DNA of 14,162 bases, taken from NCBI GenBank assembly GCA_024639035.1, contig JAHEJE010000032.1:1-14162 (forward strand), written 5' to 3'. Of the stretch, positions 5,013 through 12,363 are shown in pieces. The translations under genes were made by a program, and so were the position numbers. Source of the DNA: Alphaproteobacteria bacterium. GTDB lineage: Bacteria; Pseudomonadota; Alphaproteobacteria; Rhizobiales; Aestuariivirgaceae. Below the pieces are notes generated by a model that saw only the letters and a list, made by a program, of their open reading frames with translations, did not search any database and had not been told where the DNA came from. Positions within the stretch are counted from its first letter, which is position 1, and each line of letters starts with the position of its first letter.

Positions 5013-7049
5013 ATGTCCAAGGTCCACGATCTGTTTGATGAACTGGAGGCCGAGGTTGCGCCCGCAGCCGCCAAGGCCAAGGTCTCCAAGCCCCGTGCCC
5101 GGTCGGCCGAGGACGGCTACACCGCGTCCGATATCGAAGTGCTGGAAGGCCTCGAGCCGGTGCGGCGGCGGCCTGGAATGTACATCGGCGGCACCGATGA
5201 AAAGGCACTGCACCATCTGTTTGCCGAGGTCGTCGACAACTCGATGGACGAGGCGGTCGCCGGCCATGCCACCTTCATCGAAGTCGACTATGGTGCCGAT
5301 GGGTTCCTCACCGTGACCGACAACGGCCGCGGCATTCCGGTCGACCCGCATCCGAAGTTCAAGAACAGGTCGGCGCTCGAGGTTATCCTGACCACCCTCC
5401 ATGCCGGCGGCAAATTCGATTCCAAGGTCTATGAAACCTCTGGCGGCCTGCACGGTGTCGGTGTGTCGGTGGTCAATGCCCTGTCGTCGACCCTGGAGGT
5501 CGAGGTGGCGCGCAACCAGGAACTGTTCCGCCAGGCGTTTGCCCGCGGCAATCCAACGGGCAAACTGGAAAGCCTTGGTAAGGTTCACAATCGCCGCGGC
5601 ACCCGGGTGCGTTTCCTGCCCGACGAGCAGATATTCGGCAAGGGCTGCAAGTTCCGCCCGTCCCGGCTGTTCAGCATGGCGCGCTCAAAGGCCTACCTGT
5701 TCGGCGGTGTGGAGATCCGCTGGTCATGCGATGCAGCACATCTCGACGCCAAGGACCAAACGCCGGCCAAGGCGGTGCTGCATTTCCCCGGCGGCCTGAA
5801 GGACTATCTTGAGGAAGTGATCGCCGGCAAGCCGCGGGTCAGCGACGAATTGTTTGCCGGAAAGGTCACCAAGCCCGGCGGCCACGGCTCGGTCGAATGG
5901 GCCGTCGCCTGGTTCGGCGGCGGCGACGGCTTCCTGAAATCCTACTGCAACACCGTACCGACCATCGAGGGCGGCACCCACGAACAGGGTTTGCGGGTCG
6001 CTCTGTCGCGCTCGCTCAAGAGTTACGGCGAATTGGCCGGCAAGAAGCGGGCATCGATCATCACGCCGGATGACGTGATGAATTCGGCCGGCGCCATGCT
6101 GTCGGTGTTCGTGCGCGAGCCGGAGTTTCAGGGTCAGACCAAGGAAAAACTGGCGACCGCCGAGGCGGTCAAGATCGTCGATGTGGCGATCCGCGACCAT
6201 TTCGATCACTGGCTCGCCGGTTATCCGGCACAGGCCGACAAGCTGATCGATTGGATCGTCGATCGCGCCGAGGATCGGTTGCGGCGGCGGGCCGAGCGCG
6301 AGGTCGGGCGCAAGACGGCGATCCGCAAACTGCGGCTGCCAGGCAAACTGGCCGATTGCGCCGGCAAGGATCGGGAAGGCTCCGAGCTGTTCATCGTCGA
6401 GGGGGACTCGGCCGGCGGCTCGGCCAAGCAAGCCCGCAACCGCAACAACCAGGCGGTGCTGCCGTTGCGCGGCAAGATCCTCAACGTGGCCAGCGCCGGA
6501 CGCGACAAGGTGGCTCAGAACCAGCAGATTTCCGATCTCATCCAGGCACTTGGCTGCGGCACCGGCGAGCGTTACCGCCAGGACGACCTGCGCTATGAGA
6601 AGATCATCATCATGACCGACGCCGATGTCGACGGCGCTCACATCGCATCCTTGCTGATGACCTTCTTCTTCCGCCAGATGCCGCAATTGATCGATCAGGG
6701 GCATCTCTATCTCGCCGTGCCACCGCTCTACGCGCTCAAGCAGGGCAGCAAGAAGGCCTATGCCCGCGACGATGCCCACAAGGACGAGTTGCTGTCCACC
6801 GACTTCAGCGGGCGCGGCAAGGTCGAGGTGTCACGCTTCAAGGGGCTCGGCGAGATGATGCCGGCGCAGTTGAAGGAAACCACCATGCACCCGGACACCC
6901 GGACCCTGCTGAAGATCGAGATCGGCGATGACGGCCACAGCCTGACGGCCAAGGCGGTGGAAAACCTGATGGGCACCAAGCCGGAAAAGCGCTTTGCCTT
7001 CATTACCGAGCGGGCGGAATTCGCCACCGACAACCTGCTCGACGTCTGA
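5013..7049 (+). CDS. parE: DNA topoisomerase IV subunit B (ParE)
   Basis: ATPase subunit of topoisomerase IV, which with ParC unlinks replicated chromosomes. 678 aa from the ATG at 5013; a TTG one codon upstream is also possible, and GAGG at 5005-5008 serves either. After a ~38-residue Ala/Lys-rich leader comes the GHKL ATPase domain. It shows E72 and N76 in AEVVDNSMDEAV, DNGRGIP at 103-109 and GGLHGVGVSVVNALS at 144-158. The TOPRIM domain shows EGDSAGG at 463-469 and MTDADVDG at 534-541, giving metal ligands E463, D536 and D538. 'RFKGLGEMMPAQL' and the final 'ATDNLLDV' are typical of the C-terminus. The length has no room for the ~160-residue TOPRIM insertion of many GyrB proteins, and the alphaproteobacterial 'IGGTDEKALHHLFAEVVDN' block favours ParE over GyrB. 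Encoded alone. Confidence 0.95.
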   Translation: MSKVHDLFDELEAEVAPAAAKAKVSKPRARSAEDGYTASDIEVLEGLEPVRRRPGMYIGGTDEKALHHLFAEVVDNSMDEAVAGHATFIEVDYGADGFLTVTDNGRGIPVDPHPKFKNRSALEVILTTLHAGGKFDSKVYETSGGLHGVGVSVVNALSSTLEVEVARNQELFRQAFARGNPTGKLESLGKVHNRRGTRVRFLPDEQIFGKGCKFRPSRLFSMARSKAYLFGGVEIRWSCDAAHLDAKDQTPAKAVLHFPGGLKDYLEEVIAGKPRVSDELFAGKVTKPGGHGSVEWAVAWFGGGDGFLKSYCNTVPTIEGGTHEQGLRVALSRSLKSYGELAGKKRASIITPDDVMNSAGAMLSVFVREPEFQGQTKEKLATAEAVKIVDVAIRDHFDHWLAGYPAQADKLIDWIVDRAEDRLRRRAEREVGRKTAIRKLRLPGKLADCAGKDREGSELFIVEGDSAGGSAKQARNRNNQAVLPLRGKILNVASAGRDKVAQNQQISDLIQALGCGTGERYRQDDLRYEKIIIMTDADVDGAHIASLLMTFFFRQMPQLIDQGHLYLAVPPLYALKQGSKKAYARDDAHKDELLSTDFSGRGKVEVSRFKGLGEMMPAQLKETTMHPDTRTLLKIEIGDDGHSLTAKAVENLMGTKPEKRFAFITERAEFATDNLLDV

Positions 7050-7119
7050 CATCGTATTGCCTCAGCGTAAGAGACGTGGCAGAACGCTGGCCCTGTAGCG
7101 GGCCGGGATGTAACGACGG

Positions 7120-8004
7120 ATGTTTTTGGACAGCGCCAAAATTCATACAGCTTGGCTTGCCGGCGTCATCGCCCTTGCGGTGTCGGTTGCGCAGGCGCCC
7201 GAGGTCCGTTCGGCCAGCCCTTCCAGTAAATTCGCGGCGATCTCCGTCGATGCCGGTTCCGGCAAGGTGCTGTATGCCTCCGGCGCCGATGCGCAGCGGT
7301 TCCCGGCTTCTCTCACCAAGATGATGACGCTCTACATCGTGTTCGAGGAACTGCGGGCCGGACGGGTCTCGCGCAGTTCAACTTTTCAGGTCTCGTCGCG
7401 TGCGGCGGGGCGCGAACCGTCGAAACTCGGGTTGAAGGCGGGGCAGCGGATCAGTGTCGACAACGCCGTGCGCGCCCTGGTCACCAAGTCGGCAAACGAT
7501 GTCGCCACCACGGTGGCGGAAAACATTTCCGGGTCGGTGCAAGCGTTTGCAAGGCGCATGACGCAGACCGCGCGCCGTCTCGGCATGTCGCGCACCACGT
7601 TTCGCAACGCCTCCGGACTGCCCGATCCCAAGCAGGTCACCACAGCGCGGGACATGGCCATTCTCGGGGTCGCGCTGTTGCGGGATTTTCCGCGCGATTA
7701 CAGCTATTTCGGCTTGAAAGCGTTCAAGTTCAGCGGCCGAAGCCATCGCAATCACAATCGCCTGCTCGGCAAGTATCCAGGTGTCGATGGCATAAAGACC
7801 GGCTACACCCGGGCCTCCGGCTTCAACCTGGTGGCTTCAGCCCGTCGGGGCGGGCGGCGTGTGGTGGCCGTGGTCATGGGCGGCCGGACCGCCAAGTTGC
7901 GCAACGACTACATGGTTGAATTGCTTAATCAGGCCTTCGGTGTGAATTCGCGCACCGGTGCGGCGGCAACGTGCAGATCGTGCCGGGAGAAAGACCGGCG
8001 TTGA
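7120..8004 (+). CDS. D-alanyl-D-alanine carboxypeptidase, peptidase S11 family (low-molecular-mass PBP), short form
   Basis: Periplasmic serine peptidase that removes the terminal D-Ala of peptidoglycan pentapeptides. 294 aa. A signal peptide or anchor spans about residues 8-26 (TAWLAGVIALAVSVAQA). The three penicillin-binding motifs are present: SLTK at 64-67 with the nucleophile S64, SAN at 124-126, and KTG at 226-228 within GIKTGYT. The catalytic domain is complete, but the protein ends about 20 residues after it in an unconvincing tail (TGAAATCRSCREKDRR). Many alphaproteobacterial relatives carry a further C-terminal domain such as PBP5-C or SPOR. Here there is none, and the likely terminator is 190 bases further on, so loss by frameshift is possible. 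The start ATG at 7120 has only a weak upstream GGGA. It lies 70 bases after parE, which may allow readthrough, but the functions are unrelated. Confidence 0.9.
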   Translation: MFLDSAKIHTAWLAGVIALAVSVAQAPEVRSASPSSKFAAISVDAGSGKVLYASGADAQRFPASLTKMMTLYIVFEELRAGRVSRSSTFQVSSRAAGREPSKLGLKAGQRISVDNAVRALVTKSANDVATTVAENISGSVQAFARRMTQTARRLGMSRTTFRNASGLPDPKQVTTARDMAILGVALLRDFPRDYSYFGLKAFKFSGRSHRNHNRLLGKYPGVDGIKTGYTRASGFNLVASARRGGRRVVAVVMGGRTAKLRNDYMVELLNQAFGVNSRTGAAATCRSCREKDRR

Positions 8005-8191
8005 CAGCATTGCGGCATTCCGGCAACACCGGGCCGCAAGTTGCTGTTGGGTCAAGATTGGCGATTGCAGAATCATCCGTTCGTGCCGAAACAAGTGGGT
8101 GTCCGAACGGCGGACCTGGGGCGATATCCAACCGGTCAATCAGACAGTATTTGCCTTGTCAGTGCGTAACCTCCCTTTTGAGTCAACTTGG
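8005..8191 (+). other. Untranslated or decayed stretch between the carboxypeptidase stop and its terminator
   Basis: Two other frames stay open across this region but show no recognisable domain; I looked for SPOR-like 'W.VQIGAF' signatures and found none. It may be a long 3' UTR or the remains of a lost C-terminal domain. Confidence 0.35.
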
Positions 8192-8223
8192 GGCGGCCGG
8201 CAGTGGCCGCCTCCTTATTTTTC
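8192..8223 (+). terminator. Rho-independent terminator after the carboxypeptidase gene
   Basis: GGCGGCC (8192-8198) pairs with GGCCGCC (8205-8211) around a six-base loop, followed by TCCTTATTTTTC. Read on the plus strand it closes the carboxypeptidase unit 190 bases after its stop codon. Confidence 0.75.
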
Positions 8224-8264
8224 AGGACTCTTAACCCTCGGACCAAATGCCGTGGCCATGGTCA

Positions 8265-8292
8265 TTGACTCCGGGCCATAAATTCTTATGTT
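8265..8292 (+). promoter_or_regulatory. Candidate sigma-70-type promoter of the RNA helicase
   Basis: TTGACT at 8265-8270, a 16-base spacer, and TATGTT at 8287-8292. It lies just after the preceding terminator and would give an ~85-base leader. The leader includes an imperfect hairpin at about 8341-8360 (GGCC-CAA-GGCC core flanked by GCG/CGC). Confidence 0.45.
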
Positions 8293-8383
8293 CCGGGCAG
8301 ACTATAGACGCTGGAGGTGATTCAAATCCCCCGGCAAACCGCGCAGGCCCAAGGCCGCGCCCATTACGGTAACTCTTTAACAC

Positions 8384-9811
8384 ATGACATTCGATGATCT
8401 CGGGCTCAGCCCGAAAGTCCTAAGCTCAGTCAAAACGGCTGGTTTCGAAACCCCCACAGACATTCAGACCGGTGCCATCCCGCCAGCGCTCGCGCGCAAG
8501 GATGTGCTCGGGCTGGCGCAAACCGGCTCCGGCAAGACGGCAGCGTTCACCCTGCCGATGCTGACCCTGCTCGAAAAGGGCCGGGCCCGGGCGCGCATGC
8601 CACGCTCCCTGATCCTAGAGCCAACCCGCGAACTCGCGGCCCAGGTCCACGAGGCCTTCACGACGCTCGGCGCCGAACACAAACTGACGATTGCCCTGCT
8701 GATCGGCGGTGTTTCGTTCGAGGAACAGAACGTCAAGATCGACCGTGGCACCGATGTGCTGATCGCCACGCCGGGCCGGCTGCTCGATCACATCGAACGC
8801 GGCAAGCTGATGCTGCACGGAATTGAAATCCTGGTCGTCGACGAGGCCGACCGGATGCTCGACATGGGGTTCATCCCCGACATCGAGCGCATCTGCAAAT
8901 TGCTGCCGATCACCCGGCAGACGCTGTTCTTTTCCGCCACCATGCCGCCGGAAATCCAGCGCATCACCAACCAGTTCCTGCACGCACCGGTGCAGGTCGA
9001 GGCGTCCAAGCGGTCGTCGACCGCGGCCAGCATCGAACAGCGGGTGGTGAAGGTCGACAAGGATGCTGCGGCCAAGCGAGAAGCGCTGCGCAACCTGGTG
9101 CGCCGGGAAGGCGAGGTAACCAACGCCATTGTTTTCGCCAACCGCAAGACCACTGTTTCGGTCATCGAGAAATCGATGATCAAGCACGGCTTCAATGCCG
9201 GAGCCCTGCATGGCGATATGGACCAGTTTTCACGCCTGAAGACCCTTGATGCCTTCCGGGCCGGAGAGCTCACCTATCTCATTGCCTCCGATGTGGCGGC
9301 GCGCGGCCTCGACATTCCGGCGGTCAGTCATGTGTTCAACTATGACGTGCCGGTACATGCCGAGGATTATGTGCATCGCGTCGGCCGCACCGGGCGGGCC
9401 GGACGGCCGGGGCGCGCCCTGACGATGGTCACCGCGCCGGAGATGAAGGCTCTCAGGGCCATCGAGAAACTGATCGAAAAGGATATCGAGTGGCAGGGCG
9501 ATGCGCCAAGCGGCGATGAGGCCGAAGCCGCCACGCGCACCAGAGGCAGAGGGCGCGGCGCCGCCAGATCCTCTGCATCGACCAAGCGCTCTTCGTCCAG
9601 GAGAAAGCCATCCGGCGAGTCGGCCGCACAATCGGCACCGCAAGAGCCCAAGCCGAAGCAGACGTCCGGCAAGCGGCAGAAGAACCAGACAAAGCCGGAA
9701 CCTGCAGCGGACAACACCAAGGGCAGGTCACGGTCCGGCGCCAGAGAGCCGGCCGGCTTCACATCATCGAACATGCCGGCCTTCCTGGCCCGCCCGGTTG
9801 AACGGGCATAG
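8384..9811 (+). CDS. DEAD-box ATP-dependent RNA helicase, RhlE-like, with a basic C-terminal tail
   Basis: 475 aa cytoplasmic RNA helicase of the RhlE/CsdA group, involved in RNA remodelling, ribosome assembly or cold adaptation in related bacteria. All motifs are visible: Q motif from F3 to Q28, motif I AQTGSGKT (45-52), PTRELA (80-85), TPGR (129-132), DEAD (153-156), SAT (184-186), ARGLDIP (306-312) and HRVGRTGRAG (331-340). The helicase core ends near residue 370. The remaining ~105 residues are low-complexity, rich in Arg, Ser, Lys, Gly and Pro (TRTRGRGRGAARSS), hence a probably disordered RNA-binding tail as in RhlE proteins. The ATG at 8384 agrees with the Q motif position, although no good Shine-Dalgarno precedes it. 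Monocistronic: a terminator lies upstream and the genes downstream run the other way. Confidence 0.95.
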   Translation: MTFDDLGLSPKVLSSVKTAGFETPTDIQTGAIPPALARKDVLGLAQTGSGKTAAFTLPMLTLLEKGRARARMPRSLILEPTRELAAQVHEAFTTLGAEHKLTIALLIGGVSFEEQNVKIDRGTDVLIATPGRLLDHIERGKLMLHGIEILVVDEADRMLDMGFIPDIERICKLLPITRQTLFFSATMPPEIQRITNQFLHAPVQVEASKRSSTAASIEQRVVKVDKDAAAKREALRNLVRREGEVTNAIVFANRKTTVSVIEKSMIKHGFNAGALHGDMDQFSRLKTLDAFRAGELTYLIASDVAARGLDIPAVSHVFNYDVPVHAEDYVHRVGRTGRAGRPGRALTMVTAPEMKALRAIEKLIEKDIEWQGDAPSGDEAEAATRTRGRGRGAARSSASTKRSSSRRKPSGESAAQSAPQEPKPKQTSGKRQKNQTKPEPAADNTKGRSRSGAREPAGFTSSNMPAFLARPVERA

Positions 9812-9967
9812 GATCAGTACCGACCGCATTTGATATGCAAATGTTTGTCCGGCCGGCCTGACCGCCAGGTCTTCCCAGTCGCGCACGGCGGCGGGGATGC
9901 GGCTGATGCCATTGGCAAAGCTCATCACAATCACCCAGGTTCCCTTGTCGGAGACGTAGGGCTCCAT
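9764..9967 (-). CDS. Small hypothetical ORF in frame behind the glycosyltransferase (possible gene or detached tail)
   Basis: 67 codons beginning MEPYVSDKGTWV, then MSFANGISRIPAAVRDWEDLAV. Function not recognised. From 9967 down to about 9850 nearly every codon ends in G or C, as in the neighbouring genes, so this part looks truly coding. After that the bias fades and the frame runs into the end of the helicase gene on the other strand. There is no clear Shine-Dalgarno. The frame is the same as that of the glycosyltransferase, separated only by one TGA and seven sense codons (ALRFTGI). So it could be a separate small gene, a C-terminal extension cut off by a nonsense mutation, or the remains of a third gene of the cluster. 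Confidence 0.35.
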   Translation of the reverse strand: MEPYVSDKGTWVIVMSFANGISRIPAAVRDWEDLAVRPAGQTFAYQMRSVLILCPFNRAGQEGRHVR

Positions 9968-9988
9968 GATGCCGGTAAAGCGCAGCGC

Positions 9989-10873
9989 TCAACTGCCCTG
10001 CAGGCGGGGCGCGCGTTTGTTGTAGACAACCGGCTTCAGACGGAGGATCAGGCTGGTCGGCAATGAAAGGACGATCAGCGTCTTGGCCAGACCGAGCCAG
10101 CAGTGCACCTTTGAAAGATCGCGATAGGTCCATTGGATCTTCAGCCGCGACAAGAGCTGATTGGTGCGCTGGGTGGCCGATACGCTGGTCAGGCTCTCGA
10201 CCTTCCACAGCAGGACCAATGGAAGGTTGGCGAACTTGTGCGTGCAAGCCGCGCGGCGGACCAGTTCATAGTCCTCGGCAGCCGCATAGTCGGCGCTATA
10301 CAGTCCGATGGTGCGAAACACCGAAGCCCGGAACATCATCGCCGGATGTTTGAAGGCCAATCCGTAAAACAACGCTCTATGTATGCTGTCGTCGTGGCTT
10401 GGCGGGAAATAGTCGTGCAGATAGTTCATGTCATCGTCGTACAGTTCGACGGCCGAGCCGACGGCAGATATGTCTTCGCGCGCCTGCAGAAATTCGAGCT
10501 GGCGTTCAAATCGGGTCGGGTGGGCCCAGTCGCCGCAATCGATGATCGCGAGATAGTCGAACTGCTGCTCGAGCGCCCGCCTGATCGATTCATTTCTGAC
10601 GGTACAGACGCCGACGTTCTCGCCAAGGGTAATCAATTCGTGGTCGAAGTCCTTCAGCAAGCTGCGATAGTCCGGCCTGGTGCGGCTGCCGTCGTCGGTC
10701 ACGAACAGCTTGAACGGCACGCCCTGGTCCTGCAGGCTGTCGAGGGTCCAGTTCAGTTCCGCGCCCGGATTGTAGCACGGCAGGATCACCGCGAGATCTG
10801 CACGTCGCGGCGTTTCGGCCGCGCTGTCTTGGTCTCTTTGCGCTTTTGGCGCAGATTTCAGCGTTGCCGTCAT
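9989..10873 (-). CDS. Glycosyltransferase family 2
   Basis: 294 aa cytoplasmic or membrane-associated sugar transferase, probably adding a residue to a lipid-linked surface polysaccharide. GT-A fold features: VILPCYNPG near residue 29 opens the nucleotide-binding half, TDDGS lies at 59-63, and IDCGDW at 111-116 takes the place of the usual DxDD metal-binding motif. AAAEDYEL at 198-204 holds the probable catalytic ED. The C-terminal ~40 residues contain a hydrophobic stretch (LAKTLIVLSLPTSLIL) that may lie on the membrane. I choose the ATG at 10873 because it forms the four-base ATGA overlap with the flippase stop. In-frame ATGs at 10888 and 10912 would add 5 or 13 residues. Sugar donor and acceptor cannot be deduced. 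It forms one operon with the flippase upstream. Confidence 0.88.
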   Translation of the reverse strand: MTATLKSAPKAQRDQDSAAETPRRADLAVILPCYNPGAELNWTLDSLQDQGVPFKLFVTDDGSRTRPDYRSLLKDFDHELITLGENVGVCTVRNESIRRALEQQFDYLAIIDCGDWAHPTRFERQLEFLQAREDISAVGSAVELYDDDMNYLHDYFPPSHDDSIHRALFYGLAFKHPAMMFRASVFRTIGLYSADYAAAEDYELVRRAACTHKFANLPLVLLWKVESLTSVSATQRTNQLLSRLKIQWTYRDLSKVHCWLGLAKTLIVLSLPTSLILRLKPVVYNKRAPRLQGS

Positions 10874-12216
10874 GCCGCCGCCCGCCATCTGCTCTTGGCG
10901 TTCGCCGGCCATGCCAGACCGACCACCGATGGATCAAACCCAACTCTGGTCCGCAGCAGCACAACGCCCCAGACTGCGACCAGGCAGGCGCCGGCCGCAT
11001 TGGGTATGGCTGCGCCGAATGCGCCGTAAAGCGGCACCAGAATGCATTGGGCGACCACCACGACAGCATAGACCAGAGCAGAGATCGCCAGATACTCGCG
11101 TTCCTTACCGACCATTTGCAGAAAATAGGGCATTGGCCCGGCCAGCGCCGTCACGGTGAAGCCGAGCGCCAGAAGCACCAGAAGCGGATAGGCCGACACA
11201 AATGCCGGGTCGAACAGCGCAAGCAACCACTCGCCGAAGACTGCGATGAAGGCAAAACCGGCCAGGGTCGGAACCGCGATGGCTATGATCAGCAGACTGC
11301 ACATGCGCCGCAGGGCGCTGTCGTCGCCACCGTGATAGAGGCCGGAGATCAGCGGCGCCGCGACCATGTTGCCGGCCACCAGCAACAAACCCATCAGCCC
11401 CGCGGTGCGCAAGGCGGCGAAATAGGGTCCGGTCTGTTCCGGGCTCATGAACATGCCGAGCAGCACAACATCGAACTGCTGGACCAGTCCAAACAGTACG
11501 GCCGAACCCCACATCGGCAGGGCAATTCTGCGCCACTGAGCGCTGGTTGTCCGCCCCTGCAGGTCGGACCGGCGGACCTGCAGCCGCCGCTTGGCATGAA
11601 GGAACTGCGGCACGGTGACCACGGCCAGGCACAACCACGCCGCCTGCAATGCCCGCTCGGCGGTGAATTCCAGATAAGTGGCGGCAAATGCCGTACACAC
11701 GGCAATCAAGCCGACCCGCCAGACAACGTCGCGCGGCGCCAGTGCCGCCACGATCGAACCGTCGGCGCGCAGAACCGAGGCGCAGTATTCCGAAACCGCC
11801 ATCAGGCACATGAGGATGGCGATGGCGGTAAAGTAGGGATCGACCAGCGCCGTGCCGCGGCCGGCGATCCATGTGGCGAGCACCAGAAATATCAGTGCTG
11901 CGGCCACGGCGCCGATCCACACCAGCGAAAAGCCCCGGGCGACGAAGCTGCGGCCCAGGTCGGTTTCGCCCCTGGCCTTGTATTCCGGCCAGAAGCGCAG
12001 CACCGCCACCGGCAAGCCGAAGGAAATCAGCAGCGAGAAGGTGATCGCCAGGCTAAAGCCGAAGGCAAAACGGCCATATTCATCTGCCGGCAGCAGCCGG
12101 GCGAGAAGAACGAACATTGCATAGGACAGACCGGCGCTGGCCACCTTGATGACAAGTGCCCAAACGCCGCCCGAGAGCAGTCGCCTTGCCAGGTCATCGA
12201 ACTTGATCGCTGCCAT
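10870..12216 (-). CDS. Polysaccharide flippase, Wzx/MATE-like (MOP superfamily)
   Basis: 448 aa integral membrane protein with about 12-14 hydrophobic helices, the pattern of oligosaccharide-lipid flippases. The start 'DLARRLLSGGVWALVIKVASAGLSYAMFVLLARLLPADEYGRFAF' is the classic N-terminal signature (helix 1, then LARLL...EYG). A later hydrophilic loop (AKRRLQVRRSDLQGR) divides the two halves. It would move an undecaprenyl-linked glycan from the inner to the outer face of the cytoplasmic membrane. I take the ATG at 12216. The frame is open to an ATG at 12282, but that lies within an inverted repeat and adds an unlikely N-terminus (MCTVACTFGRQ). The gene overlaps the glycosyltransferase start (ATGA). 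No polymerase, Wzz or priming transferase is nearby, so the partner enzymes must be encoded elsewhere. Confidence 0.88.
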   Translation of the reverse strand: MAAIKFDDLARRLLSGGVWALVIKVASAGLSYAMFVLLARLLPADEYGRFAFGFSLAITFSLLISFGLPVAVLRFWPEYKARGETDLGRSFVARGFSLVWIGAVAAALIFLVLATWIAGRGTALVDPYFTAIAILMCLMAVSEYCASVLRADGSIVAALAPRDVVWRVGLIAVCTAFAATYLEFTAERALQAAWLCLAVVTVPQFLHAKRRLQVRRSDLQGRTTSAQWRRIALPMWGSAVLFGLVQQFDVVLLGMFMSPEQTGPYFAALRTAGLMGLLLVAGNMVAAPLISGLYHGGDDSALRRMCSLLIIAIAVPTLAGFAFIAVFGEWLLALFDPAFVSAYPLLVLLALGFTVTALAGPMPYFLQMVGKEREYLAISALVYAVVVVAQCILVPLYGAFGAAIPNAAGACLVAVWGVVLLRTRVGFDPSVVGLAWPANAKSRWRAAA

Positions 12217-12259
12217 TGCTTGCCATCCCGCCACCCTGTTTTTCGGGTGTTGACGGCCG

Positions 12260-12283
12260 AATGTGCACGCGACAGTGCACATT
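12260..12283. promoter_or_regulatory. Perfect inverted repeat upstream of the flippase, candidate operator
   Basis: AATGTGCAC, six bases, GTGCACATT: two perfect 9-base half-sites about 44 bases upstream of the flippase ATG at 12216. It lies in the short gap between the flippase and sufA, where the flippase promoter should be. It may be a regulator-binding site or an RNA hairpin in the leader; there is no T-run that would make it a terminator. The half-site ATGTGCA equals that of the TraR tra box, but the spacing is four bases longer. Confidence 0.5.
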
Positions 12284-12363
12284 TCCGGCCCTTTATCAGG
12301 CCTGAAACGATAGCTGAAACATATGAAGAATTGCTGAAATCCGGTAGTTCGGGACGCCGGGCG

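Noticed and set aside
4703..5089. N-terminal extension of the small exported protein to 223 residues
   Set aside because: It overlaps parE antisense, and a good SD and signal peptide mark the start at 4702.
5724..6779. 351-codon minus-strand open frame inside parE
   Set aside because: Shadow of parE; no motif, no start signal, and parE motifs are intact on the other strand.
7958..8281. Possible SPOR domain or continuation of the carboxypeptidase in another frame
   Set aside because: I looked for the SPOR pattern (aromatic-x-V-Q-x-G-x-F) and found nothing convincing; composition is not coding-like.
8312..8335. T-arm-like sequence GATTCAAATCCCCC suggesting a tRNA
   Set aside because: The flanking bases do not form the T stem and no acceptor, D or anticodon arms can be built around it.
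9827..9843. Inverted repeat CATTTG-ATATG-CAAATG between the helicase and the glycosyltransferase group
   Set aside because: Short and AT-rich, with no T-run and no position relative to a promoter; could be chance.
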